A stretch of 64,000 bases of DNA from Rubrolithibacter danxiaensis (GCF_047272945.1 NZ_JBKOPS010000006.1:248001-312000); one strand, 5' to 3'. Positions 18,501 through 27,762 are shown, counted from the first letter of the stretch. The notes: a model not told the origin generated them from the letters alone. Made by a program: numbers and translations.

Positions 18501-18738
18501 CAGGCTTAAGAATATTGAATTAGGCTATCGTTTACCCAACAAGTTGATCTCTAAGGTAGGAATCCAGAATTTACGTGTCTATGTAAATGCCTATAACTTT
18601 TTAACTTATAGCCCGCATATGAAAGATTTTGATCCGGAACTTACAGGTACAACTGATAACGGTACCAGCGTAAGTACAAGTGGTCAAGGCTATCCTTTGC
18701 AAAAAATAATAAATGGTGGTTTATCAGTTACATTTTAA
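15511..18738 (+). CDS. SusC/RagA family TonB-linked outer-membrane transporter
   Basis: A 1075-aa protein. A long signal peptide ends near residue 42, followed by a carboxypeptidase-regulatory-like beta domain (about 58-132, VKGKITDKETGEPLIGVSV), the SusC box with VVVGYGTQKKATLTGAV (about 143-159), the plug, and a 22-strand barrel ending in aromatic Phe. There is no STN domain, so it is not a sigma-regulating transducer. It pairs with the SusD gene 22 bp downstream and probably imports oligosaccharides. The adjacent alpha-galactosidase suggests alpha-galactosides, which is inference. Confidence 0.95.
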   Translation: MRKKLQLNCFARSSSYAHLARLACVSFAVTFLSSSPVWAIENRGTTVKESSVFEKSKADIPVKGKITDKETGEPLIGVSVMVKGTGVGASTDASGNFSINSAPENGTLVITYIGYNKLEVPISNRRTINIALTSSSTSLNEVVVVGYGTQKKATLTGAVSQVKGSDIVQSPSTNVTNSLAGRLAGLVAVTPTSEPGYDGSVLRIRGVNTMNNNNPLVVVDGIPGRSLERIDPSVIESISVLKDASAAIYGAQAANGVILVTTKRGKVGKPTITASFNQGYGTPTRLPDMADAPTYATMINEIAYYKNPSAYTPIYTDEQIQKFADGSDPWNYPNTDWFDEVLKPWAGQNYGNMSVTGGSEAIKYLVSLSGKSQGGFYYNSGTKYNQYDFRTNLDGAINKNISVAFDVAGRMEDRNFPTRSAGSIFRMVMRGKPTMTAYWPNGMPGPDIEYGDNPVVVSTKATGYDHDKRYVLNSNMKLNVKIPWVEGLSLTGNASLDKNFRFQKTWQTPWYLYSFSGFDANNQPILEKSKKGFDSPALNERMEDNQNILLNALVNYQTKFLTNNDLNLLVGVERITGKGDNFSAYRKNFTSSLLDQMFAGATDQFMSNDGSAFTQARLNYFGRVNYAYKQKYLAEFVWRYQGSYIFPQEKRFGFFPGISIGYNISEEPFWKNHLGNTINSLKIRGSWGQTGNDQINEWQYLATYDIGGIRPASGNPRIPYITNGGVENPALYQTVLPNPNVTWEVANQSNIGFDATLLNSKLSLTADFFNYTRSQILWYRNASVPTSSGLAGMLPRENIGKMGNKGFDFSIGYNNKSGDFEYQIGLNGGYQKNRIIFWDEAAGAPQYQQSTGHPYNSQLWYKAIGVFHNQAEIDAYPHWSGAVPGDIKFEDYNNDGKIDALDRIRYDKSDVPTFQGGLSFNLAYKGFDLSALVQGSAGAVRYISTESGEIGNFLESFAEGRWTPENPNADKPRTFNRGNEYWVGQGNTYWAYNSDYIRLKNIELGYRLPNKLISKVGIQNLRVYVNAYNFLTYSPHMKDFDPELTGTTDNGTSVSTSGQGYPLQKIINGGLSVTF

Positions 18739-18760
18739 ACAACTAATAGAGAATTAAATC

Positions 18761-20560
18761 ATGAAAAGAATTTATTATATCATAACATTTGCATTTATTC
18801 TTGTAAATGCAAGCTCCTGCAAGAAAGACTTTCTTGATCAGAGTCCTTCGAGTTTATATGCGGAAGATGCAGTATGGGCTGATCCCTCATTAACCCAAAC
18901 ATTTGTCAATAACCTGTATTTTGCTATCCCTCATGGCTTTAGTAATATTATGATGTCATCCATTGTAGATGAAACCGTATATAACGCATACTTTGGGGAA
19001 CAAAACGTGGTTAAAAGTTTAGTAAATCCCAGTGATCTGATAATTTTTGATGAAAACAACGGGAATGCCAACAGGCAAAAAGAAATGAACTGGTCGTATA
19101 AATACAAATTTGTCCGGGCAGCAAATGTTTTCTTTGATAATATAGATAAAGTTCCTTTTGATAAACCTGAAGACAGGGATAAGATGAAAGGGGAAGTTTA
19201 TTTTCTGAGAGGGTATATGTATCATGATCTTGTTTCGATGTATGGAGGGGTGCCTATTATTACTAAAGCATACGGACTGGAGGATGACTTTGAAGTACCC
19301 AGAAATACGTATGAAGAATGTATTAATTACATTGTTTCACAGTTAGATTCTGCTGCTGCTCTTTTACCGTTGGTGCAAGATGGCAATAATAAAGGCCGTG
19401 CAACAAAAGGTGCTGCGTTGGCTTTAAAATCAAGGGTGTTACTTTATGCTGCAAGCGATTTGTATAACAGTGAGGCTTCGTGGGCAAACGGGGAAAATAA
19501 AGAACTTGTTGGATATGTTGGTGGCGACAGGACAGCACGCTGGCAGGCCGCTAAAGATGCAGCAAAAGCAGTAATGGATTTAGGAGTATACGGCCTTTAT
19601 GAACCAAATGCACCTGCTTCCGCAGAGGAAGCCTCAAAAAAATATGCGAATATTTTTCTTTCCAAAGAAACTGAGGAAGATATTTTTGTCCGCTTTTTTA
19701 CGCCTAAATTCGATGAAAACTGGGATGGATATAATCCAGGCTTATATAATAATCCCAATGGCTGGCATGGATGGGGAAGTAACTCTCCGACAGGACAAAT
19801 GGTGGATGCCTATGAAATGGCTGATGGAACCAAATTCAGCTGGTCTAATCCGATTCAGAAAGCCAATCCGTATGTCGATCGTGATCCTCGTTTTTATGCA
19901 AGTATAAATTATGAAGGAGCAGTATGGCGTCCACGTCCTACTGATGTTGCAGCTAAAGATCCTGTAGGTATTGTACAGGTGGGTTATTATAAAAAACCAG
20001 ACGGAACAGTCGTACCGGGGTTAGATACAAGAAACGGACCGATTGAAGACTGGAATGGAACTTACACCGGATACTATCTGCGTAAGTTTATCGACCCGAC
20101 AATAAATGCCCAGTTTGTTAAGCAGGATCAGCCGTGGCGTTATATCCGCTATACAGAAATTCTGTTGAACTATGCTGAAGCGTGTTTAGGGTTACATCAA
20201 GACCCGGAAGCGAGAACGTATATCAATATGATCAGAAAAAGAGTAGGAATGCCTGATGTAACTGAAAGCGGGCAGGCTTTGCTGGACCGTTACAGAAACG
20301 AACGCCGGGTTGAGTTAGCTTTCGAAGATCAGCGTTACTTTGACGTTCGCCGATGGATGATTGGAGCTGAAGGTTACGCTGATGCTACTGGAGTACGGGT
20401 AGATGGTACAATGGATGCGAACGGAAATATTCAACCTGCACGTACCTATTCTGTTATTACAGCGCAGGATAGAGAGTGGAATCCGCGTTTTTATTTCTTC
20501 CCTATCAAATTAGACGAAATGAACAGAAACAGTAAGCTTGTTCAGAATCCGCTATATTAA
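18761..20560 (+). CDS. SusD/RagB family glycan-binding lipoprotein
   Basis: A 599-aa lipoprotein with lipobox Ser-Ser-Cys at residues 18-20, followed by KKDFLDQSP, the usual SusD N-terminus. The helical SusD-fold blocks RAANVFFDNIDK, EVYFLRGYMYHDLV and ALKSRVLLYAASD, and the C-terminal YTEILLNYAEAC and NERRVELAFEDQRYFDVRRW motifs, are all present. It caps the SusC barrel and binds glycan at the cell surface. It ends 28 bp before a strong terminator hairpin. Confidence 0.95.
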   Translation: MKRIYYIITFAFILVNASSCKKDFLDQSPSSLYAEDAVWADPSLTQTFVNNLYFAIPHGFSNIMMSSIVDETVYNAYFGEQNVVKSLVNPSDLIIFDENNGNANRQKEMNWSYKYKFVRAANVFFDNIDKVPFDKPEDRDKMKGEVYFLRGYMYHDLVSMYGGVPIITKAYGLEDDFEVPRNTYEECINYIVSQLDSAAALLPLVQDGNNKGRATKGAALALKSRVLLYAASDLYNSEASWANGENKELVGYVGGDRTARWQAAKDAAKAVMDLGVYGLYEPNAPASAEEASKKYANIFLSKETEEDIFVRFFTPKFDENWDGYNPGLYNNPNGWHGWGSNSPTGQMVDAYEMADGTKFSWSNPIQKANPYVDRDPRFYASINYEGAVWRPRPTDVAAKDPVGIVQVGYYKKPDGTVVPGLDTRNGPIEDWNGTYTGYYLRKFIDPTINAQFVKQDQPWRYIRYTEILLNYAEACLGLHQDPEARTYINMIRKRVGMPDVTESGQALLDRYRNERRVELAFEDQRYFDVRRWMIGAEGYADATGVRVDGTMDANGNIQPARTYSVITAQDREWNPRFYFFPIKLDEMNRNSKLVQNPLY

Positions 20561-20587
20561 TTGTTAGTTAGTTTAATGTTTAAATGT

Positions 20588-20620
20588 AATAAGCTGCTTT
20601 CGGGCAGCTTATTTTTTGTT
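20588..20620 (+). terminator. Rho-independent terminator after susD
   Basis: A perfect 10-bp stem AATAAGCTGC / GCAGCTTATT with loop TTTCGG (20588-20613), followed by a T-rich run. It separates susCD from the alpha-galactosidase gene, which therefore needs its own promoter. Confidence 0.85.
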
Positions 20621-20682
20621 TTAATACCTTTTATTAAATACTTTTTACAATTTAGTCCGGAATAACTAATTGAACGAATTAG

Positions 20683-22875
20683 ATGAAAATTACTTCTTTT
20701 AAAATCTTTTTGATGTTATCGCTGGTAGCAGCTGTAACAAATCTTTTTGCACAAAAACGGACAATTCCGATTAAAACCCGGAATAATTCCGTAGTACTTC
20801 AGGTAGATACCGATAAAAGAGTATCTGTAATTTACTTTGGCTCCAAGCTCTCGAATTCGGAAGAATATCGTTATATACCTGAAATGTATCATCGCGGAGA
20901 TGATTATTCCGGTATACTTAATTCAGCTTATACTCCTGCAGGTTCCCGAAACCTGGTTGAACCTGCCATTGAAGTAATCCATGCAGATGGCAACACATCT
21001 CTTGATCTTCAGTATATAAGCCATTCGGTTAAAAAAGAGAATAATAATATTTCAGTAACAAGTATTTTGTTAAAGGACCCTGTTTATCCCTTTGAAGTAA
21101 CCTTGTTTTATAAAACGTATTTTAACGAGGATGTTGTAGAGCAGTGGTCGGTAATAAAACATAAGGAGAAAAATAATATAACACTTAATAAGTTTGCTTC
21201 GGCCAATCTTTACTTTACAGCCGACAAATACTGGCTGAAACAATACCATGGTGACTGGGCTAAAGAAATGCGTCCTGAACAAAGCCAACTGACTCATGGA
21301 ATTAAAGTGCTGGATTCAAAATTAGGAACACGTGCACATTTGTATCAGCCTCCCTCATTTATGGTTTCTTTTGATAAACCAGCAACGGAAGATGAAGGAA
21401 AAGTAATGCTGGCTTCTTTGGAATGGTCGGGAAATTTTCGGTTTGACCTGGAAGTAGATCCTCTTAACAACCTGCGTTTAATTGCCGGAATGAATAATTA
21501 CCTTTCTGAGTATTCTTTAAAACCTACAGAAGAATTTACTACACCAGCCTTTCTTTATACATTTTCTGATAAAGGAAAAGGCGATGCCAGCCGGAAAATG
21601 CAAAGTTGGGCAAGAAAATACCGGATTTTAGACGGACAAGGTTCAAGACTTACTTTGCTAAACAACTGGGAAGCAACCTTCTTTGATTTTAATGAAAATA
21701 AACTGGCAGAATTACTGCGTGATACCAAAAAACTTGGTGTTGACCTGTTTTTATTGGATGACGGTTGGTTCGGAAATAAATATCCGAGAAATAACGATCG
21801 TGCCGGTTTGGGCGACTGGCAGGAAAACAGGAAGAAACTTCCAAGTGGTATCGGGTACCTGGTAAAAGAGGCACAAAAAAATGATGTAAAATTCGGAATC
21901 TGGGTTGAACCGGAAATGGTAAATCCATTGAGTGAATTATATCATAAACATCCTGACTGGGTTATTAAGCAACCTCAACGGCCAGAACATCTTTATCGTA
22001 ATCAGCTGGTTCTTGATCTGAGTAATCCTAAAGTACAGGATTTTGTATTTAGTATTCTTGATACGTTATTTACTGAGAATCCAAATCTCGCTTATATAAA
22101 GTGGGATTGCAATGCTGTGATTTATAATGCATATTCGGCTCATCTTAATAAACAGTCGCACCTTTATATTGATTATGTGAGGGGTTTATATAAAGTTTTG
22201 GAACGTGTCCGTGCAAAATATCCGAAAGTGCCCATGATGCTCTGCTCTGGCGGAGGCGGCCGGGTTGATTATGCAGCTCTCAAATATTTTACAGAATTCT
22301 GGCCAAGTGATAATACAGACCCGTTGGAAAGGATTTTTATCCAATGGGAATATTCTTACTTCTATCCTGCAATTGCCAGTTCAAACCATGTTACTGATTG
22401 GGGTAAGCAACCTATTAAATACAGAACGGATGTAGCTATGATGGGTAAATTGGGCTTTGATATTGTTGTAAGCAAACTAAGTGAAAACGATCTGGAATTT
22501 TGCCAGCAAGCCGTGAAAGCTTATAAGGGGTTTAGTGATATTGTATGGCATGGCGATCAATACAGATTACTTAGCCCGTGGGAAAATGATCTTGCTGCTG
22601 TTATGTATGTAAACGGCAATAAGAGTAAAGCGATTGTTTTTAATTACCTGGTAAACAGCCGTTATGGGTCCGGATCTTCATCTCCGGTAAAATTCAAAGG
22701 CTTGAATGAATCAAAAAAATATAGTGTGAAAGAAATAAACCTGTATCCCGGAACGGGAAGTTCAATAAAAGGCGAAAAAGCATTTTCTGGTGAATACCTG
22801 ATGACAATAGGTTTTAACCCGGATGTAAATACCCGCAGAACGAGCGTTATTCTACAGGTTGATGAAGTGAAATAA
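20683..22875 (+). CDS. Secreted GH36 alpha-galactosidase
   Basis: A 730-aa enzyme with an N-terminal signal peptide (about 1-23). It has an N-terminal beta-sandwich, a TIM barrel with LLDDGWFG (about 360), FGIWVEPEMV (about 405) and IKWDCN, whose Asp475 is the expected nucleophile, and WPSDNTDP, whose Asp543 is the expected acid/base. A short C-terminal beta domain follows. This is the family GH36 layout, hydrolysing terminal alpha-galactosyl residues of raffinose-type sugars or galactomannan. It follows susCD by 122 bp and a terminator. No sigma/anti-sigma or hybrid sensor is next to this set. Confidence 0.94.
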   Translation: MKITSFKIFLMLSLVAAVTNLFAQKRTIPIKTRNNSVVLQVDTDKRVSVIYFGSKLSNSEEYRYIPEMYHRGDDYSGILNSAYTPAGSRNLVEPAIEVIHADGNTSLDLQYISHSVKKENNNISVTSILLKDPVYPFEVTLFYKTYFNEDVVEQWSVIKHKEKNNITLNKFASANLYFTADKYWLKQYHGDWAKEMRPEQSQLTHGIKVLDSKLGTRAHLYQPPSFMVSFDKPATEDEGKVMLASLEWSGNFRFDLEVDPLNNLRLIAGMNNYLSEYSLKPTEEFTTPAFLYTFSDKGKGDASRKMQSWARKYRILDGQGSRLTLLNNWEATFFDFNENKLAELLRDTKKLGVDLFLLDDGWFGNKYPRNNDRAGLGDWQENRKKLPSGIGYLVKEAQKNDVKFGIWVEPEMVNPLSELYHKHPDWVIKQPQRPEHLYRNQLVLDLSNPKVQDFVFSILDTLFTENPNLAYIKWDCNAVIYNAYSAHLNKQSHLYIDYVRGLYKVLERVRAKYPKVPMMLCSGGGGRVDYAALKYFTEFWPSDNTDPLERIFIQWEYSYFYPAIASSNHVTDWGKQPIKYRTDVAMMGKLGFDIVVSKLSENDLEFCQQAVKAYKGFSDIVWHGDQYRLLSPWENDLAAVMYVNGNKSKAIVFNYLVNSRYGSGSSSPVKFKGLNESKKYSVKEINLYPGTGSSIKGEKAFSGEYLMTIGFNPDVNTRRTSVILQVDEVK

Positions 22876-22887
22876 TTTGGGGGAATA

Positions 22888-22927
22888 GCATAAAAAAGGT
22901 AGCAGAAGATGCTACCTTTTTTTATGC
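22888..22927. terminator. Bidirectional terminator
   Basis: Long stem GGTAGCA/TGCTACC extended by A-rich and T-rich arms (GCATAAAAAA...TTTTTTTATGC), loop GAAGA. It lies between the stops of the convergent alpha-galactosidase and lipoprotein genes and would work on both strands. Confidence 0.85.
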
Positions 22928-22938
22928 TATTAGATATT

Positions 22939-23874
22939 TTAAAAATGAACAACTCCGGCGTCGGTTTGCCAGCCATCATTTACATTAATTTGAAAATTGC
23001 TGGTCGTTGTCATTCCGTCAAAAAGCTTTCCTGATAAAACCAGTTTTTTGTTACGCTGACATTTTACATTATTAATTGTTTTTTCTGCTACTAATTTATT
23101 CGAGGAATCATAGCATGAAATAGTTACAAGCATAGGCTTAATAGTATTTAACATCAGTTTGTTTAGCTTGAAATTTATTTTTCCCTTATCAGAAGCAGAG
23201 AATTTTTTACTGAAAGAAACATCAGCTGTAGTATTGCCGTCTGCTAATTCACTGTCGAATAAAAAAGAGTATAATTCTCCGGCGATTTTCACAGATAAAT
23301 GATCAGCGTTGGCAGGTATTGCATCTTCCAGGTTTATCTCCAGGCTACCAACCACTCTGTCTAATGGAACCACGCTACTTACGTCTTCGTTTTCAATATC
23401 TACTGAAGTATGAGTGAAAAAAGTATCATAAGCGGTAAAGTCAGGAGCAAGTGTATGAGAAAGTTCGAAATGTGCTCCATCAAACATTTTAAGTTTTGTT
23501 GGCGGAGTATTGTCGTAGCGATCACCATTGATTAATACATCCCCTTTTACACCTATTACAACAACGTCGTAAATTCCTGAGGGTAAGGTGTCTTTTATGC
23601 TTCCAAAGTTTGCATCCGAAGAACTTTGCCTTACTCTTCTTATCTCTTCTCCTTTTAAGTCATATATTAAATAATAAAGAGTGTTAATCTTGTCTTTAAT
23701 AGAGGTAGAAGATGAGGTAACTTCCAGCTTTTCAAATTTTTGATTAAAACCTGAAACATTCAGTTTTAATTCGTGACCTTTTTCTGTGGTAGTGATAATT
23801 GGAGGTTCTGCTTCTTTTTTACATCCAAAAAATGCAAGGCACAGTACGAGTACGATCTGTAAATTTTTTTTCAT
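22939..23874 (-). CDS. Putative cell-surface lipoprotein, possibly FimB/Mfa2-like
   Basis: Start chosen at the ATG ending at 23874, which gives MKKNLQIVLVLCLAFFGCKK, a clean lipoprotein signal with Cys18; the upstream in-frame ATG would bury it. The mature part (about 290 aa) is beta-rich with no catalytic motif. The order of an Ig-like first half (YYLIYDLKG, LPSGIYDVVVIG) and a C-terminal LVLSGKLFDG...INVNDGW block recalls the FimB/Mfa2 fimbrial-anchor family, but I cannot confirm this. It stands alone. Confidence 0.65.
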   Translation of the reverse strand: MKKNLQIVLVLCLAFFGCKKEAEPPIITTTEKGHELKLNVSGFNQKFEKLEVTSSSTSIKDKINTLYYLIYDLKGEEIRRVRQSSSDANFGSIKDTLPSGIYDVVVIGVKGDVLINGDRYDNTPPTKLKMFDGAHFELSHTLAPDFTAYDTFFTHTSVDIENEDVSSVVPLDRVVGSLEINLEDAIPANADHLSVKIAGELYSFLFDSELADGNTTADVSFSKKFSASDKGKINFKLNKLMLNTIKPMLVTISCYDSSNKLVAEKTINNVKCQRNKKLVLSGKLFDGMTTTSNFQINVNDGWQTDAGVVHF

Positions 23875-24025
23875 AGGTAGATACTTTAAATGTGAATAGT
23901 GTATAATAAAAGTAAACAAATTATGGTTATACAATTATTAAAAAAATAAAAATTTAGAACAAAAGGAGTTGTTTTATAGATAAGGAGAATTACTTTTCTA
24001 TGTTGATAATAAATTAAAAAAAGGT

Positions 24026-24742
24026 TTATTTAATTGCTCCAAAAGCAGCGAAGCAAAGGTTTTTGTGCAGAAGTTCCACTTGTTTAAATCCGGCTGATTT
24101 CATTAAATTCATCTGGAAATTAACAGAACGCGGAGTGTCCTCCAGCTCTATATAATCAAAAACTTTTTGTTTGAAATCTTTTCCTCCAAGTCTTTCCAAA
24201 TATTCTCCGTACTTGTTCCTGAACAGCTGATCTAACTCAGGTATATCGTGAACAACTAAATCTGAAATCCAGAAGCTGCCGCCACTTTTTAACGAGTCAT
24301 ATATTTTTTTGAAAACATGTTCCCACTCGTTATCATCTCTTAAGTGATGCAGTACTGCTCCTGCCAATACTATATCAAAATGGTTAACCGGGAGGTTAAT
24401 ATCCCTGATATCAGATTGAATGATACTTACATTACCCGATGTGTCTTTACCCACTCTTTCTTTTGCTTTGTTCAACATAGGTAAACTTAAATCTATTAGA
24501 GTACAGTTCAAGCCCGGAACTTTACTTAACATCTTTAGTGTATAATTTCCGGCTCCGCAACCAATATCCAATAAATTTACTGCAGAAGGATTTATATATT
24601 TTACTGCATCGGTGATTAATTCGAGTGTTAAAGGTGCATCAATAGTGGTTTGTTGTCCCGTTTCCAGGTTTGAAAATCGTGCTACGTCTTTATCAAATCG
24701 CTCACGGATTTCAGTTACTGTTGATTTGTTTTGGTAATCCAT
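24026..24742 (-). CDS. Class I SAM-dependent methyltransferase
   Basis: A 238-aa Rossmann-type methyltransferase. Motif I is LLDIGCGAGNYT (about residues 60-71), with an acidic residue ending strand 2 (LIDLS) and motif IV DIVLAGAVLHHL (about 122-133). The substrate is not evident. It is divergent from the LysR gene with a 106-bp shared region, so LysR may control it. Confidence 0.88.
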   Translation of the reverse strand: MDYQNKSTVTEIRERFDKDVARFSNLETGQQTTIDAPLTLELITDAVKYINPSAVNLLDIGCGAGNYTLKMLSKVPGLNCTLIDLSLPMLNKAKERVGKDTSGNVSIIQSDIRDINLPVNHFDIVLAGAVLHHLRDDNEWEHVFKKIYDSLKSGGSFWISDLVVHDIPELDQLFRNKYGEYLERLGGKDFKQKVFDYIELEDTPRSVNFQMNLMKSAGFKQVELLHKNLCFAAFGAIK

Positions 24743-24778
24743 ATTCTGGTAGTTTTAAAGATTCTGATATAGGTTTTG

Positions 24779-24807
24779 ACAAATCTATTTTCTTTAATAA
24801 TATTTGT
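24779..24807. promoter_or_regulatory. Inverted repeat in the methyltransferase/LysR divergent region
   Basis: ACAAAT at 24779-24784 and ATTTGT at 24802-24807 form an inverted repeat with a 17-bp spacer. It is a possible LysR-type binding region but short and AT-rich, so it may be chance. Confidence 0.3.
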
Positions 24808-24848
24808 AAAATATCATTTTTATCAATCATTGATTCTTTTTAGGTATC

Positions 24849-25739
24849 ATGGAGTTGCGACATCTTTTTTATTTTAAAACTGTTGCGGAAGAATTGCATT
24901 TCCGAAATGCGGCAAAAAAGCTTTTTATTTCACAGCCACCACTAAGCAGACAGATTAAAGAACTGGAAGAAGAGCTGGAAGTAACACTTTTTACCCGCAC
25001 CAATAAGAATGTAACACTAACAGATGCGGGAAAATATTTTAAAAAAGAAGTAGATGAAATTTTTTCGCGTCTTGAAGAGAGTAAACATCATGTAAAACAA
25101 ATACACGGATCTGTAAGCGGACAATTAAGAATTGGTTATATTAGTTCTACTTACCAGGAATTTTTAATTAATATCCTGAAAGAACTGCATGTGAACTTCC
25201 CCTTTGTTAAAACCAGCTTATATGAAGTGCCAACAGTTAAGCAGGTTCGTGCGCTAGAGGAAGGGAAATTGGATATAGGTATTATCCGGGCTCCGGTAAA
25301 TTCAGAGAAACTTCAGGTAAAAACTTTATTTGACGACCCTTTTGTGCTTGTTGCTCAAAAAGATAAAGCAGTTTTTAAAAATGAGACGGAATTAAGAACA
25401 TATTTAAAGGCGCAGGAATTTGTATTCTTTAATAAAGACTATGCCCCATACTATTTTAAAAAGTTTGTAGAAATTTGCCAGCGTTTAGGTTTCTACCCCA
25501 ATGTGGTGCATGAGGCAAATAATGTACATTCAATCCTGCGATTGGTTGAGAAAGGATTGGGGATTTCTATTGTTCCTGCTTCCTTAAAAGAACAGTATAG
25601 CTATCTCAATATTTCGTTTCACAATCTAAATCATACAGCTATTGCCACAGAAGTTGTTTTAGCCTACAGAGATAATAATCTTCATCCTGCAACAGAATGG
25701 TTAATAGAGCGATTAGCGGAATATTTCTCTAAGGAGTAA
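24849..25739 (+). CDS. LysR family transcriptional regulator
   Basis: A 296-aa protein with the LysR N-terminal winged helix (MELRHLFYFKTVAEELHF, then AAKKLFISQPPLSRQIKELE) and a periplasmic-binding-like effector domain from about residue 90. Length and layout are normal. It is divergent from the methyltransferase gene. The effector is unknown. Its end overlaps the convergent lipoprotein gene by 11 bp. Confidence 0.93.
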   Translation: MELRHLFYFKTVAEELHFRNAAKKLFISQPPLSRQIKELEEELEVTLFTRTNKNVTLTDAGKYFKKEVDEIFSRLEESKHHVKQIHGSVSGQLRIGYISSTYQEFLINILKELHVNFPFVKTSLYEVPTVKQVRALEEGKLDIGIIRAPVNSEKLQVKTLFDDPFVLVAQKDKAVFKNETELRTYLKAQEFVFFNKDYAPYYFKKFVEICQRLGFYPNVVHEANNVHSILRLVEKGLGISIVPASLKEQYSYLNISFHNLNHTAIATEVVLAYRDNNLHPATEWLIERLAEYFSKE

Positions 25740-26223
25740 GCTTTTTTGCGGAAGGAAGCTTATCGCAATTGGTTTTATTAAATTGTATCAGGTATTGCGA
25801 CGTTTCACTTGTAAATTGCCTGCCGGTTTCGTGGTTAACAGAAAATGGTTTTTGATGCAATGCATTTCCGCTCAGTTTAAAAGCAACTCCTAAAGTGTCT
25901 TGTATGCCTTCCTGCATAAATGTCCATATCGCTTTAATTGAATCTCCTTGTATAGTCCCGGCTAAAGTGCCGGTTCGCGAATCTTTCTCATACGGCAATA
26001 CAAAATAGCTGCCGGTTACCTTATTGCCTTCAACAATTAACCTGATGGCCGATGTATCCTGCCCTGCAGTTCCTTCGGTTCTTAAAAAACAATAGGTACT
26101 ATTTTTAATTGAAGTTTGAGTTTTTAATGCCGTATCTGAAGTGTCTTTAAGATATATTTTTTTACTTCCGGAATTACAGGCTGTAACTAATAAAAGCAAT
26201 AAAAGATAAAGAAATCGTATCAT
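25729..26223 (-). CDS. Hypothetical lipoprotein
   Basis: A 164-aa protein with lipoprotein signal MIRFLYLLLLLLVTACNSG (Cys16). The mature part has short beta motifs (AIRLIVEGNKVTGSYFVLPY, GTLAGTIQGDSIKAIWTFMQEG), which look like a lipocalin-like or META-like barrel. I do not recognise the family. It overlaps the end of the LysR gene on the opposite strand. Confidence 0.7.
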   Translation of the reverse strand: MIRFLYLLLLLLVTACNSGSKKIYLKDTSDTALKTQTSIKNSTYCFLRTEGTAGQDTSAIRLIVEGNKVTGSYFVLPYEKDSRTGTLAGTIQGDSIKAIWTFMQEGIQDTLGVAFKLSGNALHQKPFSVNHETGRQFTSETSQYLIQFNKTNCDKLPSAKKLTP

Positions 26224-26268
26224 AATAAAAGTTTAAATTTTAACAGACAGAAGTAGAGGATGTTTCCG

Positions 26269-27642
26269 TTAAGTATGCTCTTGCTTTTTTGCCTGGTCGG
26301 GAACACAATACCTGTAATAAATAAGACCCGTAGAAGTTAAAATTATTCCAAGTAAGGATGGGATAAAAGCAGTAATGAGTGTAGTTAACATAAAGGCAAG
26401 CTGGATGAGAAGAACAATTATCAGCGTGTATGGATAAGCCCAGGTTTTATAGGGCCTTGCTATTTCTGGATATTTTTTTCTGAGCACAAAAACAGCACAA
26501 AAAGTTAATATATTAAATATGGAGGAGGTAAATGAGAAAAAATCAATAACTCCTTCATACGCGTTTTTTGACAAAGAAGAAAAAACTATAAGAACGGAAG
26601 CCCAAACCGCCTGAGCATATAGTGCGTTGTTAGGAGTTTTGTATTGTGGATTAATGCTCGCTAATGGCTTAAAAAACAACTGGTCACGAGCCATGGCATA
26701 CCATGTACGGCTTTTTACCAGAATTTGAGTGTTTACATTGCCGAACGTGCTTATCATAATTGCAGAAGCAACAAATAATCCTCCCATAGTTCCCATAACT
26801 GCTTCCATAGAGTCAATAGCTACTACTTTTGATGCTGAAATCGCCCCAGGCCCGAGAAGATTTAAATAAGCAGTATTAATTAACAGGTAAAGCAGCATTA
26901 CAAATCCTATTCCCAGAAATAAGGAAAGAGGCAGGTTTTTCCGTGGGTTTTTTACTTCTTCGGCTACATATGTTGCACCTTCCCAGCCACTATAAGCAAA
27001 AAAACCATACCGCATCGCTGTAAATATGGAAAGTACAGATGCAAAAGTCCAGGTTTCGGACTTAGTTGTAACGAAATTTTCAGCATGCAGGCCCCCGGAA
27101 AAACCGAATGAAATAATCAGCACCAGAACAAGCACTTTCAAAAGGCTGAAAATATTCTGAAATTTTCCGCTTAATTTAATACCGAAAGAGTTTGCAAAAG
27201 TTAATAAGATGACTATCAGAATAGCAATAGCAGTCTCTGTAAATTTGGATGAAGACGGATGTAAAATCGAAAGGCCGGTTTCGGCGAAAAAGAGGGCAAC
27301 AGCTGCAATTGCCCCGGTTTCAGATACAAAAAACATAGCCCATCCTCGCAGAAATGTAATTACAGGTGGATAAGCGGCTTTTAAAAAGACATAGGGGCCT
27401 CCTGCCCGGGGCATCATGGAAACCAATTCTGCATAGCACAGGGCTCCTAAAATTGTAGCAATTCCTCCTAAAACCCAAACGCCGTAAAATATGCTCACAG
27501 AACCTGTAATTAACATGATAGGTGCAGGAGTTCTGAATATTCCTGATCCAATAATTCGGTTAACTACAATCGACAGCGTTTCGGAAAGCCCCAGCTTTCT
27601 TTCAAGATCCGTTTTTTCATCAAAAATTTCCGGGGCTTTCAT
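26269..27642 (-). CDS. APC superfamily amino-acid permease
   Basis: A 457-aa membrane protein with about twelve helices. The first carries the APC substrate-site motif VNRIIGSGIFRTP (about residues 27-39) and the second GGIATILGALCYAEL. Helix 6 has FFAYSGWEGATYVAEEVKNP, typical of L-type amino-acid transporters and exchangers. The substrate cannot be named. It is not obviously linked to its neighbours. Confidence 0.9.
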   Translation of the reverse strand: MKAPEIFDEKTDLERKLGLSETLSIVVNRIIGSGIFRTPAPIMLITGSVSIFYGVWVLGGIATILGALCYAELVSMMPRAGGPYVFLKAAYPPVITFLRGWAMFFVSETGAIAAVALFFAETGLSILHPSSSKFTETAIAILIVILLTFANSFGIKLSGKFQNIFSLLKVLVLVLIISFGFSGGLHAENFVTTKSETWTFASVLSIFTAMRYGFFAYSGWEGATYVAEEVKNPRKNLPLSLFLGIGFVMLLYLLINTAYLNLLGPGAISASKVVAIDSMEAVMGTMGGLFVASAIMISTFGNVNTQILVKSRTWYAMARDQLFFKPLASINPQYKTPNNALYAQAVWASVLIVFSSLSKNAYEGVIDFFSFTSSIFNILTFCAVFVLRKKYPEIARPYKTWAYPYTLIIVLLIQLAFMLTTLITAFIPSLLGIILTSTGLIYYRYCVPDQAKKQEHT

Positions 27643-27762
27643 TGATTAAAATTGAAGAAATAGTATGGAAAAAAATGTTTTCTGAATCTTATAAAAATCT
27701 AAAAAGAATCCCTTAGATTCAATGTATTAAATTAATTAAGAATTAACCTAATTATCAACGTT

